A stretch of DNA of 49,591 nt from Sulfurospirillaceae bacterium (GTDB lineage: Bacteria; Campylobacterota; Campylobacteria; Campylobacterales; Sulfurospirillaceae): contig JAQUWL010000017.1 in assembly GCA_028692875.1 (NCBI GenBank), positions 1-49,591 on the forward strand. Reading direction: 5' to 3'. Below, piece after piece: positions 16,836 to 27,263 of this stretch (its first letter is position 1; each line of letters opens with the position of its first letter). The translations under genes and the position numbers were made by a program. The notes under the pieces were generated by a model. The model saw only the letters and a list, made by a program, of their open reading frames with translations. It made no database searches and was not told where the DNA came from.

Positions 16836-17804
16836 ATGGAAGAAGAGAGTGTGTGTGAACAAAATAGATTGAAATTTTTCCCTATTATGATGTTTTCCAT
16901 CATCATGGGAATGAGTGGTTTGACTATCATGTATCAAAAAGCGGGTGTGTGGCTCGGCTTTCCGAAACTAATCGGCGATACGTTGATGGTTGTTAGTGCT
17001 TTTTTATTTGTTTTGGTAAGTGTGTTGTATCTTAGCAAATATTTTAAGTACTCCGAGATGGTTAAAAAAGAGTTTTCGCATCCTGTAAGGATAAACTTTT
17101 TTGCAGCCGTTTCTATCTCTATGTTGATGCTTGCTATTATATTTAAAGAGCATTATGAGACGATTTCTGCGTGCTTTTGGTATCCAGGGGCGGTTTTGCA
17201 TTTTTATCTTACGATGTATACCATCTCTTTTTGGATAAATCACAATCAAGTCTTAGACCACTCAAGTCCAGCGTGGTTTATCCCTGTTGTGGGGAATGTT
17301 TTGGTTCCAGTTGGCGGAGTTGGTTTTGCGAGTCAAGGTATTTTGATGTATTTTTTTAGTTTGGGTCTATTTTTTTGGGTTATACTCTTTGCCATCTTGC
17401 TAAATCGTATCATCTTTCATCATCAGCTTGCAGTCAAATTTATGCCAACGATGTTCATCCTTATAGCTCCGCCAGCAGTCGGTTTTATCGCATATTTTAA
17501 GATGTTTGAAACGATAGATATATTCGCTACGATGCTTTTTAACTTAGCACTATTTTTTACCCTTCTTGTCGCCTTTATGTATAAAAATTTTGTCAAAATC
17601 AAATTTTTTATCTCGTGGTGGGCGTTTGTTTTTCCTCTTGCTGCGATGGCGATAAGTGCGATGTTGATGCACCACGAAACGGGAGATTTTATGTTGTTGA
17701 TATTGTCATATACGATGGTAGCTATCACAACGATTGTTATCAGCATTGTTATTTATCAAACTATCTTACATGTAGGAAAAGGCGAGATTTGTATCGACGA
17801 GTAA
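16836..17804 (+). CDS. SLAC1/TehA-family transporter
   Basis: A 322-residue inner-membrane protein with about ten hydrophobic helices, matching the SLAC1/TehA/Mae1 family (anion channel, tellurite resistance or C4-dicarboxylate transport). Family-like features are PIMMFSIIMGMSGLTIMYQK at the start and WFIPVVGNVLVPVGG in the middle. The substrate cannot be read from sequence. The ATG at 16836 has AGGAG 6 bases upstream. It ends 4 bases before the convergent MFS gene. A TACATGTA site lies near the 3' end, at 17767. Confidence 0.85.
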   Translation: MEEESVCEQNRLKFFPIMMFSIIMGMSGLTIMYQKAGVWLGFPKLIGDTLMVVSAFLFVLVSVLYLSKYFKYSEMVKKEFSHPVRINFFAAVSISMLMLAIIFKEHYETISACFWYPGAVLHFYLTMYTISFWINHNQVLDHSSPAWFIPVVGNVLVPVGGVGFASQGILMYFFSLGLFFWVILFAILLNRIIFHHQLAVKFMPTMFILIAPPAVGFIAYFKMFETIDIFATMLFNLALFFTLLVAFMYKNFVKIKFFISWWAFVFPLAAMAISAMLMHHETGDFMLLILSYTMVAITTIVISIVIYQTILHVGKGEICIDE

Positions 17805-17808
17805 AACT

Positions 17809-18993
17809 CTATGCTACGAGCTGTTTGCTCTTTTTTGAATGGTACCAAGAAAAAAGTGATGCAAATATTAAGCTTGCAGACGAAAAACCAAAGATAAAGC
17901 CAAAATCGCCAGTTGCATCCGTAACGATACCAGCTATCAATGGTCCTATGATTTGCCCAACACCAAAAAAGAGCGTTACTAGACCCAAGATACGAGCGGT
18001 GTGTGAAGGTCCAAAAAGCTCAGCACTTAGTGTTGCCATGATGGAAGGCACCGCCCAAGTGGAGAGTCCGAAAAGACCAGCAGAAAGCAAAAGCCACGCT
18101 GAAGGGATAGAGCATGCCAAAAGACCGTGGGCTAAGGCTTGAAGTGCAAATAAAATTCCAAGTGTTGCATAGCGACCGATGCGATCACTCAGTGTGCCAA
18201 AAAGTGGGCCTGAAAAAAGACTAGACATTCCCAATATCGCCCAAAAAGTTCCTGATATCTCGGTGTTTACATGCCACTTTGCCATGGCGGTTGCAACAAA
18301 AAACGTCATATACATTATGGCGGTCATTCCAAACATAAAAAACAAAAAACCTGTACTTAAAAAAGAGGTATTTGCAAAAATCGTACGCAAAGATAGCGTA
18401 TCGTGTTCGTGATGATTTGATACATGTGGGACAAAAGCCAAAAGTGTGCGGTGTGTAAAAAAACTGACGCCAACAATAAATATTGCAAATATAGCCCAGC
18501 TTACACGCCACGGGTAAGGAAGAGTAAGCTCAACTAACGGCACAAGAGCGCCACTGACGATAATAGCCAATCCTATTCCAGCTACTACAACGCCTGTAGC
18601 ACGACCTTTTATCTGTTTTGGAACAACTTGCGCGATGTAGGTCATAACGGCTATATTTGCCAAAGCTCCAAAAAAGCCTGTGATGATAAACGCCAAAGAA
18701 GCCCATAGATAATGCGGTGTAAATGCCATCAAAATCATACTAATCGCCTGAGTCATAAGTGCTCGAGATATAAGAGTAGCTACGCCAAATCTTGCGTAAA
18801 ATTTTGCCACAACAAAAAGTCCTACAAAATACCCAAAAAAGTTCGCACTGCCTACGATGCCAGCCTGCGTGGCGTTCATTCCAAGTTCTATTTGCATATT
18901 TGGCAGTATCATGCCAAACGCAAAACGAGCCAATCCCAAACATGCAAAGACGATAAATATTCCACAAATGAGTGGTTTGATATGTTCTTTCAA
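17809..18993 (-). CDS. Major facilitator superfamily transporter (YbfB/YjiJ type)
   Basis: A 394-residue protein with twelve predicted transmembrane helices. The loop between helices 8 and 9 reads GTLSDRIGRYATLG, the MFS A-motif variant, and the first helix contains LGLARFAFGMILP, typical of the YbfB/YjiJ subfamily of predicted arabinose-efflux-like permeases. Substrate unknown. The start is a TTG with GAGGA upstream. It is convergent with the SLAC1-type gene and divergent from the helicase gene. Confidence 0.85.
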   Translation of the reverse strand: MKEHIKPLICGIFIVFACLGLARFAFGMILPNMQIELGMNATQAGIVGSANFFGYFVGLFVVAKFYARFGVATLISRALMTQAISMILMAFTPHYLWASLAFIITGFFGALANIAVMTYIAQVVPKQIKGRATGVVVAGIGLAIIVSGALVPLVELTLPYPWRVSWAIFAIFIVGVSFFTHRTLLAFVPHVSNHHEHDTLSLRTIFANTSFLSTGFLFFMFGMTAIMYMTFFVATAMAKWHVNTEISGTFWAILGMSSLFSGPLFGTLSDRIGRYATLGILFALQALAHGLLACSIPSAWLLLSAGLFGLSTWAVPSIMATLSAELFGPSHTARILGLVTLFFGVGQIIGPLIAGIVTDATGDFGFIFGFSSASLIFASLFSWYHSKKSKQLVA

Positions 18994-19052
18994 AGGAGTT
19001 CCTCGTTTTTAGGGCAATTATAGCGACATTAAAAAATTTTTACCATTTTGGC

Positions 19053-19058
19053 TATAAT
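19053..19058 (+). promoter_or_regulatory. Probable -10 element of the rhlE operon
   Basis: TATAAT preceded by GC, 100 bases before the helicase ATG, in the divergent region between the MFS and helicase genes. The -35 is weak (Campylobacterota promoters often lack one). The roughly 90-base leader contains complementary GTGTTT and AAACAC segments that may form a long-range stem. Confidence 0.5.
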
Positions 19059-19157
19059 ATCTCCACAAAACGGAAAATCCGTAAGCCATTTAGTGTTTTT
19101 ACCCTCTTTGTCTCAACAGTTTATCTGCTTTAAACACCAATAAGGAAACAATTTATT

Positions 19158-20447
19158 ATGCTATTTTCACAACTAAATCTTAGTGAGCCAATCTTAAGAG
19201 CCGTCAAAGAAGAGGGCTATACGACACCAACTCCAGTTCAAGCTCAAGCGATACCGCACATCTTAAAAGGGCGTGATATGCTAGCAGGTGCTCAAACAGG
19301 AACAGGCAAAACTGCTGGCTTTACTTTGCCTATTTTGGAACTGCTTTCACAGCAGAACCATCCAAAAGGCGTTCATCGCCTGCGTGTGCTTATACTAACT
19401 CCAACACGAGAGCTTGCTGCTCAAGTGGGCGAGAGTGTGCAGACTTACGGAAAATATCTTCCATTTAAAAGTACGGTTATTTTTGGAGGCGTGGGCATAA
19501 ATCCTCAAATCAAAACATTGCGACATGGTGTTGATATTTTGGTGGCAACGCCAGGACGTTTACTCGACCATGTGTCGCAAAAAACAGTGGATTTGAGCCA
19601 TGTTGATATTTTGGTGCTTGATGAAGCTGACAGGATGCTGGATATGGGATTTATCAGAGATATCCGCAGGGTTATCGCCTTGTTGCCTTCAAAACGACAA
19701 AATCTTCTTTTTTCTGCGACCTATTCAGATGAGATAAAAAAACTATGCGAGTCGATTTTGCGAAATCCAGCCATCGTCGAAGTTGCCAAGCGAAACACAT
19801 CAAGTGAGCTTGTAAATCAGCGTGTTATTTTGGTGGATTGTAGGCGAAAAAGTGTTCTTTTGGGAGAGCTGATAAGCAAACACAAATGGACACAAGTGCT
19901 GGTTTTCACAAGAACAAAGCACCATGCTAATAAACTTTCAGAGTATCTTCAAAAAATAGGTATCTCTTCAGCAGCGATTCATGGCAATAAAAGCCAAGGG
20001 GCACGAACCAAGGCTTTGGCTGATTTTAAAGCAGGCTCGGTCAAAATTCTTGTTGCGACCGACATAGCAGCTAGAGGACTTGATATAGACCAGTTGCCAC
20101 ATGTGGTCAATTTTGAGTTGCCAAATATCGCCGAGGATTATGTGCATCGCATAGGAAGAACAGGACGAGCGGGAAATGCTGGCGAGGCTATTTCGTTGGT
20201 ATGTGTCGATGAGTATGAGTATCTTAGAGGTATCGAAAAACTTATCAATCGCAAGCTAGAGCGTGAAACGATAGAGGGCTTTGAAGTTGATCCATCCATC
20301 AAGGCGGAGCCTATTTTGCAAGGAAGAGGTGGTAGCGGTGGCGGTAGCTCAAGACAAAAGACAACACATCGTCCTAAGCCAAGCGGTGTTTCAAGCCGTG
20401 AAGGTGCACCAAGAAACAACGACAGAAGAAGTAAAGATAAAAGATGA
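19158..20447 (+). CDS. rhlE: DEAD-box RNA helicase, RhlE-type
   Basis: A 429-residue ATP-dependent RNA helicase. In order: Q motif ([13 protein letters not shown]), Walker A AQTGTGKT (45-52), PTRELA (82-87), TPGR (131-134), DEAD (155-158), SAT (186-188), a second RecA domain with [12 protein letters not shown] and HRIGRTGR. The last 50 residues form a basic Gly/Ser/Arg-rich tail of the RhlE/RNA-binding kind. Typical roles are ribosome maturation and RNA turnover, notably in the cold. The stop overlaps the next gene's ATG. Confidence 0.95.
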   Translation: MLFSQLNLSEPILRAVKEEGYTTPTPVQAQAIPHILKGRDMLAGAQTGTGKTAGFTLPILELLSQQNHPKGVHRLRVLILTPTRELAAQVGESVQTYGKYLPFKSTVIFGGVGINPQIKTLRHGVDILVATPGRLLDHVSQKTVDLSHVDILVLDEADRMLDMGFIRDIRRVIALLPSKRQNLLFSATYSDEIKKLCESILRNPAIVEVAKRNTSSELVNQRVILVDCRRKSVLLGELISKHKWTQVLVFTRTKHHANKLSEYLQKIGISSAAIHGNKSQGARTKALADFKAGSVKILVATDIAARGLDIDQLPHVVNFELPNIAEDYVHRIGRTGRAGNAGEAISLVCVDEYEYLRGIEKLINRKLERETIEGFEVDPSIKAEPILQGRGGSGGGSSRQKTTHRPKPSGVSSREGAPRNNDRRSKDKR

Positions 20448-20899
20448 AGATTTTGGTAGATGCGGATGCTTTCCCAAATGCCCTAAAAGAGGTGCTGATG
20501 CGAACGGTGCTTAAAAGGCAGATAACAACCATCTTTGTTGCCAATAAAAAAATAAGCATACCAAATGTGCCTTTTGTCTCCATGGAAGTTGTGCCTCAAG
20601 GGCTTGATGTCGCAGATAACCGTATCGCCGAGTGTTGCGAAGCTGAAGATATGGTTATCACTGCGGATATACCTTTGGCGGATAGGGTTGTGAGTAAAGG
20701 TTCTATCGCACTAGATCCACGTGGGACGATTTATGATGAGCACAACATCAAATCCCTTTTGGCAATACGCAATCTTATGCAAGAGTTGAGAGACTCTGGA
20801 GAGATAACTGGAGGTCCTAGCCCAATAGGCGAAAAAGATGTCCGTGCTTTTGCTGATGGACTAAATAGAATTTTGATGAAGAGAAAGCTAAAAACCTGA
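20444..20899 (+). CDS. YaiI/YqxD family protein (UPF0178)
   Basis: A 151-residue protein of the YaiI/YqxD family, a PIN/NYN-like fold. The opening [11 protein letters not shown] and central [15 protein letters not shown] carry the conserved aspartates, and [12 protein letters not shown] and [14 protein letters not shown] are family hallmarks. The biological role is not established; a nuclease-like fold is suggested by the acidic residues. It starts inside the helicase stop codon (ATGA), implying coupled translation and a possible RNA-metabolism link, which is inference only. Confidence 0.9.
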   Translation: MKILVDADAFPNALKEVLMRTVLKRQITTIFVANKKISIPNVPFVSMEVVPQGLDVADNRIAECCEAEDMVITADIPLADRVVSKGSIALDPRGTIYDEHNIKSLLAIRNLMQELRDSGEITGGPSPIGEKDVRAFADGLNRILMKRKLKT

Positions 20900-20930
20900 T
20901 ACAATTATCTTTACATGTAAGGAGTCAAAT

Positions 20931-21482
20931 ATGCGAATAGACCCAGCAGTAACTGCAATGTTGCTTGTAGATGTGCAAGAGCGACTTTTTCCACATATTG
21001 CGGACAATCTCTTAATAGCCAAACGTCTTGAGGTGCTATTGAAAGGCGTTAGTGCGTTAGATTTGCCGATACTGCGAAATCAACAATACACCGCAGGACT
21101 AGGCGACACCATAGAGTCTTTACGTGTATTGCTCAAAGATGATACGGTTTATGAAAAACGCACTTTTAGTTGTTGTGACAATCCTGACGTGCTTGAAAAA
21201 CTTAAAAGTCTATCGGCTAAAACGGTTATTGTAGCAGGAGCTGAAACGCATGTTTGCGTTCTTCAAAGCGTTTTGGATTTGGTTGAAAATGGCTATATCC
21301 CAGTTGTTGTTGCCGATGCGATGGGTTCTCGCAACCCAAAAGACCATGAGATTGCACTGCGTCGTATGGAGTCTTGTGGTGCGGTTGTTACCACCACCGA
21401 ATCACTTCTTTTTGAACTGCTTCGCACCTCGAAAAATCCCCATTTTAAAACAATCAGTGCTTTAGTGAAAGAGAGAAATTAA
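20931..21482 (+). CDS. Isochorismatase-family cysteine hydrolase
   Basis: A 183-residue alpha/beta hydrolase of the isochorismatase/nicotinamidase superfamily. The catalytic triad is D14 (LLVDVQERL), K76 (YEKRTFSCC) and C109 (GAETHVCVLQSV). It lacks nicotinamidase metal-site histidines that I can recognise, so it is closer to the YcaC/uncharacterised hydrolase branch; the substrate is unknown. AGGAG precedes the ATG by 6 bases and a TACATGTA palindrome lies at 20912. The 3' end overlaps the convergent ATPase pseudogene by 21 bases. Confidence 0.9.
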   Translation: MRIDPAVTAMLLVDVQERLFPHIADNLLIAKRLEVLLKGVSALDLPILRNQQYTAGLGDTIESLRVLLKDDTVYEKRTFSCCDNPDVLEKLKSLSAKTVIVAGAETHVCVLQSVLDLVENGYIPVVVADAMGSRNPKDHEIALRRMESCGAVVTTTESLLFELLRTSKNPHFKTISALVKERN

Positions 21483-22799
21483 TCTCTCTTTTCTGTTTAT
21501 GTTTAAATTAATATATTTTCTCAAAATCTTTTCTAGCTCCATTACTATTATTAGTGTCGATGCAAGCAAAAGCAATAACCCCCACATCTTTAGACTTACA
21601 GGTTGTATATTTAAAAGTTTCTGCATAAAAGGCGTGTACATGCACAAAACATGTATAGAAACTCCCATATAAAATCCGCCTACAAGGACTCTGCTAATCA
21701 TAATTTTATTGAAAATAGGTTCTTTGGAATCACGAGCTTTGCGAGAAAGCACATCCGGTTCGGCTTTTTCAACACCAAGTGCTACATCTTGAATGCCATT
21801 TGAAACGAGATTTAACCACAATATCTGTACAGGCAACAAAGGAATAGGAATAAAAAACAGCATTGACAAGACAACAAGAAATATCTCAGCAAAACCTGTA
21901 GAGATAAGCAAATGGATAACTTTACGAATATTGTCATACGCAACTCTTCCTTCTTTAATACCGTTAATAATGGAACTAAAAGAATCATCTGTCAAAATCA
22001 AGTCACTTGATTCTCTGGCAACATCTGTCCCGCTTTTGCCCATAGAGATGCCGATATTGGCAAATTTAAGAGCAGGTGCCAAGCTCCTTGGCGATAAAAA
22101 TGCCGTATTGGGATGGTTTCCTGTGACCATAACTACTTCGATACCTGCTTTTTGAGCGATTTTCACAGCCTCTATAACGCCTTCACGCAAAGGGTCGATG
22201 ATGGCAGAAAATCCAAGGTAAGTATATCCATTGGTTGCAATTTCTGCCTCTTTGCTTATTTTATAAGCTAGTGCAATATTTCTAAATCCTTTGCTTGCCC
22301 ATTCATCAACTTCTTGTATAACACTCTTAATATCTTTATTATTCAATTGGCTTTTGTCCAATATTACTTCGGGAGAACCTTTGATAAAGTGTATTTTTCC
22401 CCCATCTATCACATAAGCCATAAGCATATCTTGCTAGAGCAACATCTACTTAATCGCCTAAAAAAATAAATGCTTTACTCTCTTTATAAAAAGTTGCCTC
22501 ATTGCGCAAAATAGAACATAAAGGGATATATTTGTTGGTGTATTCATGGGATGTATAGGTTTTTTCTGTGGTTATAAAATGTTCAACACTTAAGCGATTT
22601 TGTGTCATTGTTCCTGTTTTGTCGCTTGCTATTAAAGTGCAAGAGCCCAGTCCTTTTATTGCAGAGAGTTTCCGAACGATAACATTTCTCTTGCTCATCA
22701 TTGAACTTGCTATGCTAAGAGCCACAGTAATATCTTCACTTTCAAGTTCAACTCTTTGTCCGTCTCGCAAAACATTTGCGCATTTTTAGTATGAAACAT
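21462..22799 (-). pseudogene. Decayed P2A-type cation-transporting ATPase
   Basis: Remains of a Ca2+-type P-ATPase, about half its normal length. A start (ATG at 22799 with AAAGGA) survives but runs out of frame into an actuator-domain scrap (VLRDGQRVELESED), which is joined directly to ALSIASSMMSKRN and the phosphorylation motif SDKTGTMTQN. An in-frame TAA (about 22448) then interrupts what would read LGD-x-VDVALARYAY. A frame change follows before FIKGSPEVILD and DPLREGVIEAV. Near 22100, MVTGNHPNTAF breaks frame (FIAKELG is legible in another frame) and a deletion removes about 100 residues including the TGDGxND hinge motif; PALKFANIGISMG follows. The last four to six helices are intact (PVQILWLNLVSNGIQD). 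At least five lesions; not functional. Confidence 0.92.
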
Positions 22800-22980
22800 A
22801 GTCTTTCCTTTTGAAAAGAAGTCTACTGCAAACAAAAGCTATAAAATCGCTAATCAATCAAATACTTAAGCATTATTATAACTTAATATTTACTTAATTT
22901 AATTTAAAATTAATATATTTTCGGTAAAGTGTAAAAGGAACGTAGCTTAGTTTTGTTGCATTTTTAAAGAAGGAGGATGA

Positions 22981-24180
22981 ATGAAAGATATAAAAATAGA
23001 GGTAAAAAACGTCTATAAAATTTTTGGTGATTCTCCAAAAAAAGCATTGACTCTTTTGCAAAAAGGTGTTGATAAAGATGAGATTTTTCGGCGCACTTCT
23101 CAAACAGTTGGTATTCAGGACAGCAGTTTTGAGATTTACAAAGGAGAGATATTTGTCATTATGGGTTTGTCTGGTTCTGGTAAATCCACAATGATACGAC
23201 TTATGAATCGCTTGATTGAGCCAACAAGTGGTCATATTTATATTGATGGTGAAGATATTACAGCGATGAGCAGAGCAAAACTACGCCAAACGAGGCGTGA
23301 GAAGATTAGTATGGTTTTTCAATCTTTTGCTTTAATGCCTCACATGAACGTTATTGATAATGTTGCCTTTGGATTGGAGTTAGGGGGTATGAGCAAACAA
23401 GAGCGATATAAGAAAGCTCAAGATGCACTTAGTCAAGTAGGGCTTAATGACTATGCTAACTCTTATCCGAGCGAGCTTAGCGGAGGAATGCAACAGCGTG
23501 TTGGATTGGCACGTGCACTTGCAAATGATCCGCAAGTGCTTTTGATGGACGAGGCATTTTCAGCACTTGACCCATTGATAAGAAGTGAAATGCAAGATGA
23601 GCTTTTAAAACTACAAGCAGAACACGAGAGAACAATCGTTTTTATCTCGCATGACTTAGATGAGGCGATGAAGATAGGCGACCGCATAGCGATTATGCAA
23701 GGTGGTGTAGTGGTACAAATAGGCACTCCGGATGAGATTCTTAAAAGTCCTGCAAATGACTATGTTCGCTCCTTTTTTAAAGGCGTCAATGTTGGTGGCA
23801 TTATGACCGCTCGCGATATTGCGAGTACTCAGCAAGTGACCATTATCCAAAAAGATGGAAACGGCACACTTGCTGCACTTCAGATGTTGCATGATTATGA
23901 CAGGGAATTCGGGTATATCGTAGATAAGAGAAGAAAATTTTTAGGGGTTGTTTCGGTGGATAGCCTTAAGGCAAAACCAAAGAGGGAGAGCGTGGATGTA
24001 GCTTTTATTAAAGATGTTGAACCCGTTGAAAGCTCTATGTATTTAAATGACATTATGGGTATTGTCGCCAAATCCCCCTGTGCAGTACCTGTTGTAAATG
24101 AAGACGGAAAGTATTTGGGAGCTATTTCAAAAGCTGCCTTGCTTGAGTCGCTAGATTATAATTGGGAGGAGGAGGAATAA
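22981..24180 (+). CDS. proV: Glycine betaine/proline ABC transporter, ATPase ProV
   Basis: A 399-residue ATPase energising osmoprotectant uptake. Walker [10 protein letters not shown] (62-70), Q-loop [12 protein letters not shown] signature LSGGMQQR (166-173), Walker [13 protein letters not shown] (186-197), switch histidine ISHDLDEAM. The C-terminal part from about residue 275 is a CBS pair, the ionic-strength sensing region in OpuA/ProV. The N-terminal extension with [16 protein letters not shown] is typical of ProV. AGGAGG lies 5 bases before the ATG. It is the first gene of proVWX. Confidence 0.95.
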   Translation: MKDIKIEVKNVYKIFGDSPKKALTLLQKGVDKDEIFRRTSQTVGIQDSSFEIYKGEIFVIMGLSGSGKSTMIRLMNRLIEPTSGHIYIDGEDITAMSRAKLRQTRREKISMVFQSFALMPHMNVIDNVAFGLELGGMSKQERYKKAQDALSQVGLNDYANSYPSELSGGMQQRVGLARALANDPQVLLMDEAFSALDPLIRSEMQDELLKLQAEHERTIVFISHDLDEAMKIGDRIAIMQGGVVVQIGTPDEILKSPANDYVRSFFKGVNVGGIMTARDIASTQQVTIIQKDGNGTLAALQMLHDYDREFGYIVDKRRKFLGVVSVDSLKAKPKRESVDVAFIKDVEPVESSMYLNDIMGIVAKSPCAVPVVNEDGKYLGAISKAALLESLDYNWEEEE

Positions 24181-25214
24181 TGGCAGCAAATGCGAATCCT
24201 TGGGGTGCAAGCCCTACTGTTGAAACTACTGATAGTGATTGGCTCAATAGCGATTCTGCAAAAGAGGTTGAGCCGTCTTTTGATTGGTTAAATCCCTTTG
24301 AGCAGACGCAAATCCCCTTTGATAGATGGGTTGAGAATGGTATTGATTGGATAGTGGAGCACTTTAGGGGTGTTTTTCAAGCGATTAAAATCCCTATTGA
24401 CACAACATTGAGTGGAATGGAAAGTTTTTTTCAGGCTATTCCCGCAACGATTTTTATCGTTTTGATGGCACTGTTTGCGTGGCAAATAGCAGGCAAAAAA
24501 GCCGCTTTTGGTACATTTATATCTTTAGCACTTATAGGTTTTATTGGTGCATGGAGCGAGATGATGGTTACGCTCTCATTGGTTTTTACTTCGGTTATTT
24601 TTTGTATAGTTATAGGTTTGCCATTAGGGATTTGGATTGCAAGAAGTTATAGAGCATCTTCGGTAGTTAGACCTATATTGGATGCCATGCAAACTACTCC
24701 AGCATTTGTTTATTTAGTGCCAGTTGTTATGTTGTTTGGCATTGGTAATGTTCCAGGTGTTGTAGTTACAATCATTTTTGCATTGCCTCCACTTATTCGT
24801 TTGACAAATCTAGGCATCAGGCAGGTGCCAAAGGATTTGATAGAGGTTTCTCAAAGCTTTGGTGCTAGTGCATGGCAAATGTTGATACGGGTACAGCTTC
24901 CAGTGGCGATGCCAACTATTATGGCCGGTATAAACCAAACCTTGATGCTTTCACTCTCAATGGTAGTTTTTGCTTCGATGATAGCAGTAGGTGGTTTAGG
25001 TCAAATGGTACTTAGGGGTATCGGAAGGCTTGATATGGGTCTTGCCGCTGTTGGAGGTCTTGGTATTGTGCTTTTGGCGGTAGTTCTTGATAGGTTGACT
25101 CAAGCATTAGGTACGCAAGAGCTAGGAATAAAAGCAAGAGGTCAAAAATGGTACGAAAAAGGACCCATCGGACTAGTTTATACCATTACATGTAAAAGGA
25201 GAAAAAATGGTTAG
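24180..25214 (+). CDS. proW: Glycine betaine/proline ABC transporter, permease ProW
   Basis: A 344-residue inner-membrane permease. A soluble N-terminal stretch with [19 protein letters not shown] is followed by about six helices and the binding-protein-dependent transport signature around [20 protein letters not shown]. The ATG at 24180 shares its A with the proV TAA, and GAGGAGG precedes it; an ATG 18 bases upstream is less well placed. The 3' end overlaps proX by 8 bases. A TACATGTA palindrome sits at 25187, just before the proX ribosome-binding site. Confidence 0.95.
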   Translation: MAANANPWGASPTVETTDSDWLNSDSAKEVEPSFDWLNPFEQTQIPFDRWVENGIDWIVEHFRGVFQAIKIPIDTTLSGMESFFQAIPATIFIVLMALFAWQIAGKKAAFGTFISLALIGFIGAWSEMMVTLSLVFTSVIFCIVIGLPLGIWIARSYRASSVVRPILDAMQTTPAFVYLVPVVMLFGIGNVPGVVVTIIFALPPLIRLTNLGIRQVPKDLIEVSQSFGASAWQMLIRVQLPVAMPTIMAGINQTLMLSLSMVVFASMIAVGGLGQMVLRGIGRLDMGLAAVGGLGIVLLAVVLDRLTQALGTQELGIKARGQKWYEKGPIGLVYTITCKRRKNG

Positions 25215-26211
25215 TGAAATTAAAAAAAGATTTTTGAGTATCGTGTGTATGGTATTAATTGTAACGATTGGAAATACAGCAGAAATGCCAGGGAAAGGCG
25301 TTAAGGTACACGTTATGCATAGCAGTATTGCAGGAGAGAAATTTCAAACAGAGATTATCAATGAAGCTTTAAGGCAGTTGGGCTATGAGGTTTTGCCTAT
25401 TGACGAGGTGGCATATGCAGTTATTTATAAAACGATAGCACAAAATAAAGCTTCAAAAGAGATTTATTATACAGCTGTTAATTGGACACCTTTACATGAA
25501 ACAATGTATGAAAAAGTAGGTGGCGATAAAGCAATGTATCGAAAAGGTGAGTATGTTTTAGGTTGTGCACAGGGGTACTTGATTGACAAAAAAACCGCTG
25601 AAAAATATAACATCAAATATATAAATGATTTAAAAGACCCCAAAATCGCAGCACTATTTGATACTAACAATGACGGAAAAGCAGATCTCGCTGGATGTAA
25701 TCCTGGATGGGGATGTGAAAAAGTTATTGAACATCAGTTAGATGCTTTTGATTTACGAGGTACTATCAAACACAATCAAGGAGAATATTCGGCAATTATT
25801 GCTGAGACTATTGCTAGATACAACCAGGGCAAACCGATTTTGTATTATACGTGGACTCCCTATTGGGTTAGTGGTGTATTGGTTCCAGGAGAAGACACTA
25901 CATGGCTTCAAGTGACGAAAACCGCACATCCTATCACAAAGGATACAACTTTGCCAAATGGAAATAATTACGGATTTAATGTTAATACTATAAAGATTGT
26001 TGCAAATGGAGATATCATAAAGCATAACCCAAGTGCAGCAAAATTATTTGAGATAGCAAGACTTGATATAAATGCGATTAATAGCCAAAATATGCTTATT
26101 GACAAAGGCGAAAAAAGCGAAAAAGATATTCAAAGACACACAAAGTTGTGGATAAAAGCCAATCAAAAACTTTTTGATGGATGGATTGAGCAGGCAAGAA
26201 AAGCAAAATAA
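25207..26211 (+). CDS. proX: Glycine betaine/proline-binding periplasmic protein ProX
   Basis: A 334-residue solute receptor for ProVW with an N-terminal export signal (hydrophobic about residues 10-22, cleavage probably near NTAEMPG). Ligand-box features are the tryptophans in [13 protein letters not shown] and [11 protein letters not shown], plus the [16 protein letters not shown] segment with a likely disulfide pair. KDT...[15 protein letters not shown] is also typical. Translation starts at the ATG with AAAAGGAG upstream. It is the last gene of the operon, ending 5 bases before the convergent deacetylase-like gene. Confidence 0.95.
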   Translation: MVSEIKKRFLSIVCMVLIVTIGNTAEMPGKGVKVHVMHSSIAGEKFQTEIINEALRQLGYEVLPIDEVAYAVIYKTIAQNKASKEIYYTAVNWTPLHETMYEKVGGDKAMYRKGEYVLGCAQGYLIDKKTAEKYNIKYINDLKDPKIAALFDTNNDGKADLAGCNPGWGCEKVIEHQLDAFDLRGTIKHNQGEYSAIIAETIARYNQGKPILYYTWTPYWVSGVLVPGEDTTWLQVTKTAHPITKDTTLPNGNNYGFNVNTIKIVANGDIIKHNPSAAKLFEIARLDINAINSQNMLIDKGEKSEKDIQRHTKLWIKANQKLFDGWIEQARKAK

Positions 26212-26215
26212 ACAT

Positions 26216-27130
26216 CTACTCTACAAAAGCTCTCAAAAGTGGCTCAATGTTAAATCGTTGTAGCAACTCTGGGAGCATGGGGGAAAGCATCGATATCCCT
26301 TTTGGCTCATTTTTGTTGCCGTGTATTAAAATGATGCTCCCCTCTTTTGGTTTTTGCTCTTTTGCTATCCATGCATCTGCACCCAATGGAATCAAAAAAT
26401 AAGTCTCCCTCAACTCTTTCATTAGATTCTCATCTGCTATCAAGCCAGGAAATCGAAAAAAGACAGAAGGTATCAACCCTTTGCCTAGGAGCATTTTTTC
26501 AACATCCAAAATCTCCTCTTTAAGTTTAGTTCCTACATGTAATAAGAAATTCTCGCTCAAGGGAAGAGTTTTATCGTAAAAATGAGTTTTGCTGTGGTTT
26601 ATCCAAGTGATGTCGAGATTGGGATTTTGTGCTAATTTTACAAACTCTTTTTCGTGATTTTCTACCCATTTTTCGGTAATAGCTATGCCAATGGGCAATC
26701 TTTTTTGAAGTGTTAAAATCTGCTCTAAAATTTTATTTTCATAACCCTCTTTGAGCGAAGGACACATATCCATACTCAGATACAAAGCTTTTTGTGCATT
26801 TGATGTTTGTCGTTGAAGTCCGCCTGTTTCAACTTGAGATGTTGCGGTTTCTAGCAGTTTTCCAAAAGGTGTTTGAAAAAGCTCTTTCGATATGGGTTTT
26901 AGTTTTTTGTCGATATCCTCAAAAGGCAAAATATCTGTTTTTAGTGTTTTTGTGTCAATAACAAAATAGTATTTTGAGCCATTTTTTACAAACGAGCGTG
27001 TGACAAGATGGAGTATTTCGTTTTGTTTGTATTGTTTCTTGAGGACTTTATATTCTTTTAAATCAATATGCGTTGCTTCAGCAAGAGAGATATTTACCGC
27101 AAGCAGTAGCCAAACTATTTTCTGTATCAT
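26216..27130 (-). CDS. Exported polysaccharide deacetylase-like protein
   Basis: A 304-residue protein with a signal peptide (IVWLLLAVNISLAEA). The NodB-type features are partial: LYLSMDMCPS for motif 1 (an aspartate in place of the usual TFDDG), NHSKTH for the zinc-binding HxxxH motif 2, FFRFPG for motif 3 and ILIHGNKN for the terminal histidine motif. A periplasmic hydrolase acting on N- or O-acetyl groups of a glycan is plausible, but motif 1 is unusual, so substrate and activity are uncertain. It stands alone between proX (convergent) and the 82-aa gene (divergent). Confidence 0.75.
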   Translation of the reverse strand: MIQKIVWLLLAVNISLAEATHIDLKEYKVLKKQYKQNEILHLVTRSFVKNGSKYYFVIDTKTLKTDILPFEDIDKKLKPISKELFQTPFGKLLETATSQVETGGLQRQTSNAQKALYLSMDMCPSLKEGYENKILEQILTLQKRLPIGIAITEKWVENHEKEFVKLAQNPNLDITWINHSKTHFYDKTLPLSENFLLHVGTKLKEEILDVEKMLLGKGLIPSVFFRFPGLIADENLMKELRETYFLIPLGADAWIAKEQKPKEGSIILIHGNKNEPKGISMLSPMLPELLQRFNIEPLLRAFVE

Positions 27131-27214
27131 TATAAGCCTTTTTGCATGATTGCAATCTTACCCAAATTTCTATCTTCGAAAAAAGATTTAGCTATTTTTT
27201 AGCTATATTTTTCA

Positions 27215-27248
27215 AAAAAATGATTATAATTTTGTGAAATCATTTTTT
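27215..27248. promoter_or_regulatory. Inverted repeat overlapping the -10 of the 82-aa gene
   Basis: AAAAAATGATT (27215-27225) and AATCATTTTTT (27238-27248) are perfect inverted repeats. The TATAAT at 27225-27230 overlaps the left arm. It could be an operator for a dimeric repressor or a hairpin in the short leader before the ATG at 27264. Confidence 0.5.
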
Positions 27249-27263
27249 GAGTGAGAAGGTTAG

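Noticed and set aside
21505-22922. Sixteen-base direct repeat (AAATTAATATATTTTC) near both ends of the ATPase pseudogene, at 21505 and 22907
   Set aside because: Extremely AT-rich, and one copy overlaps the gene tail; not convincing as a target duplication or recombination site.
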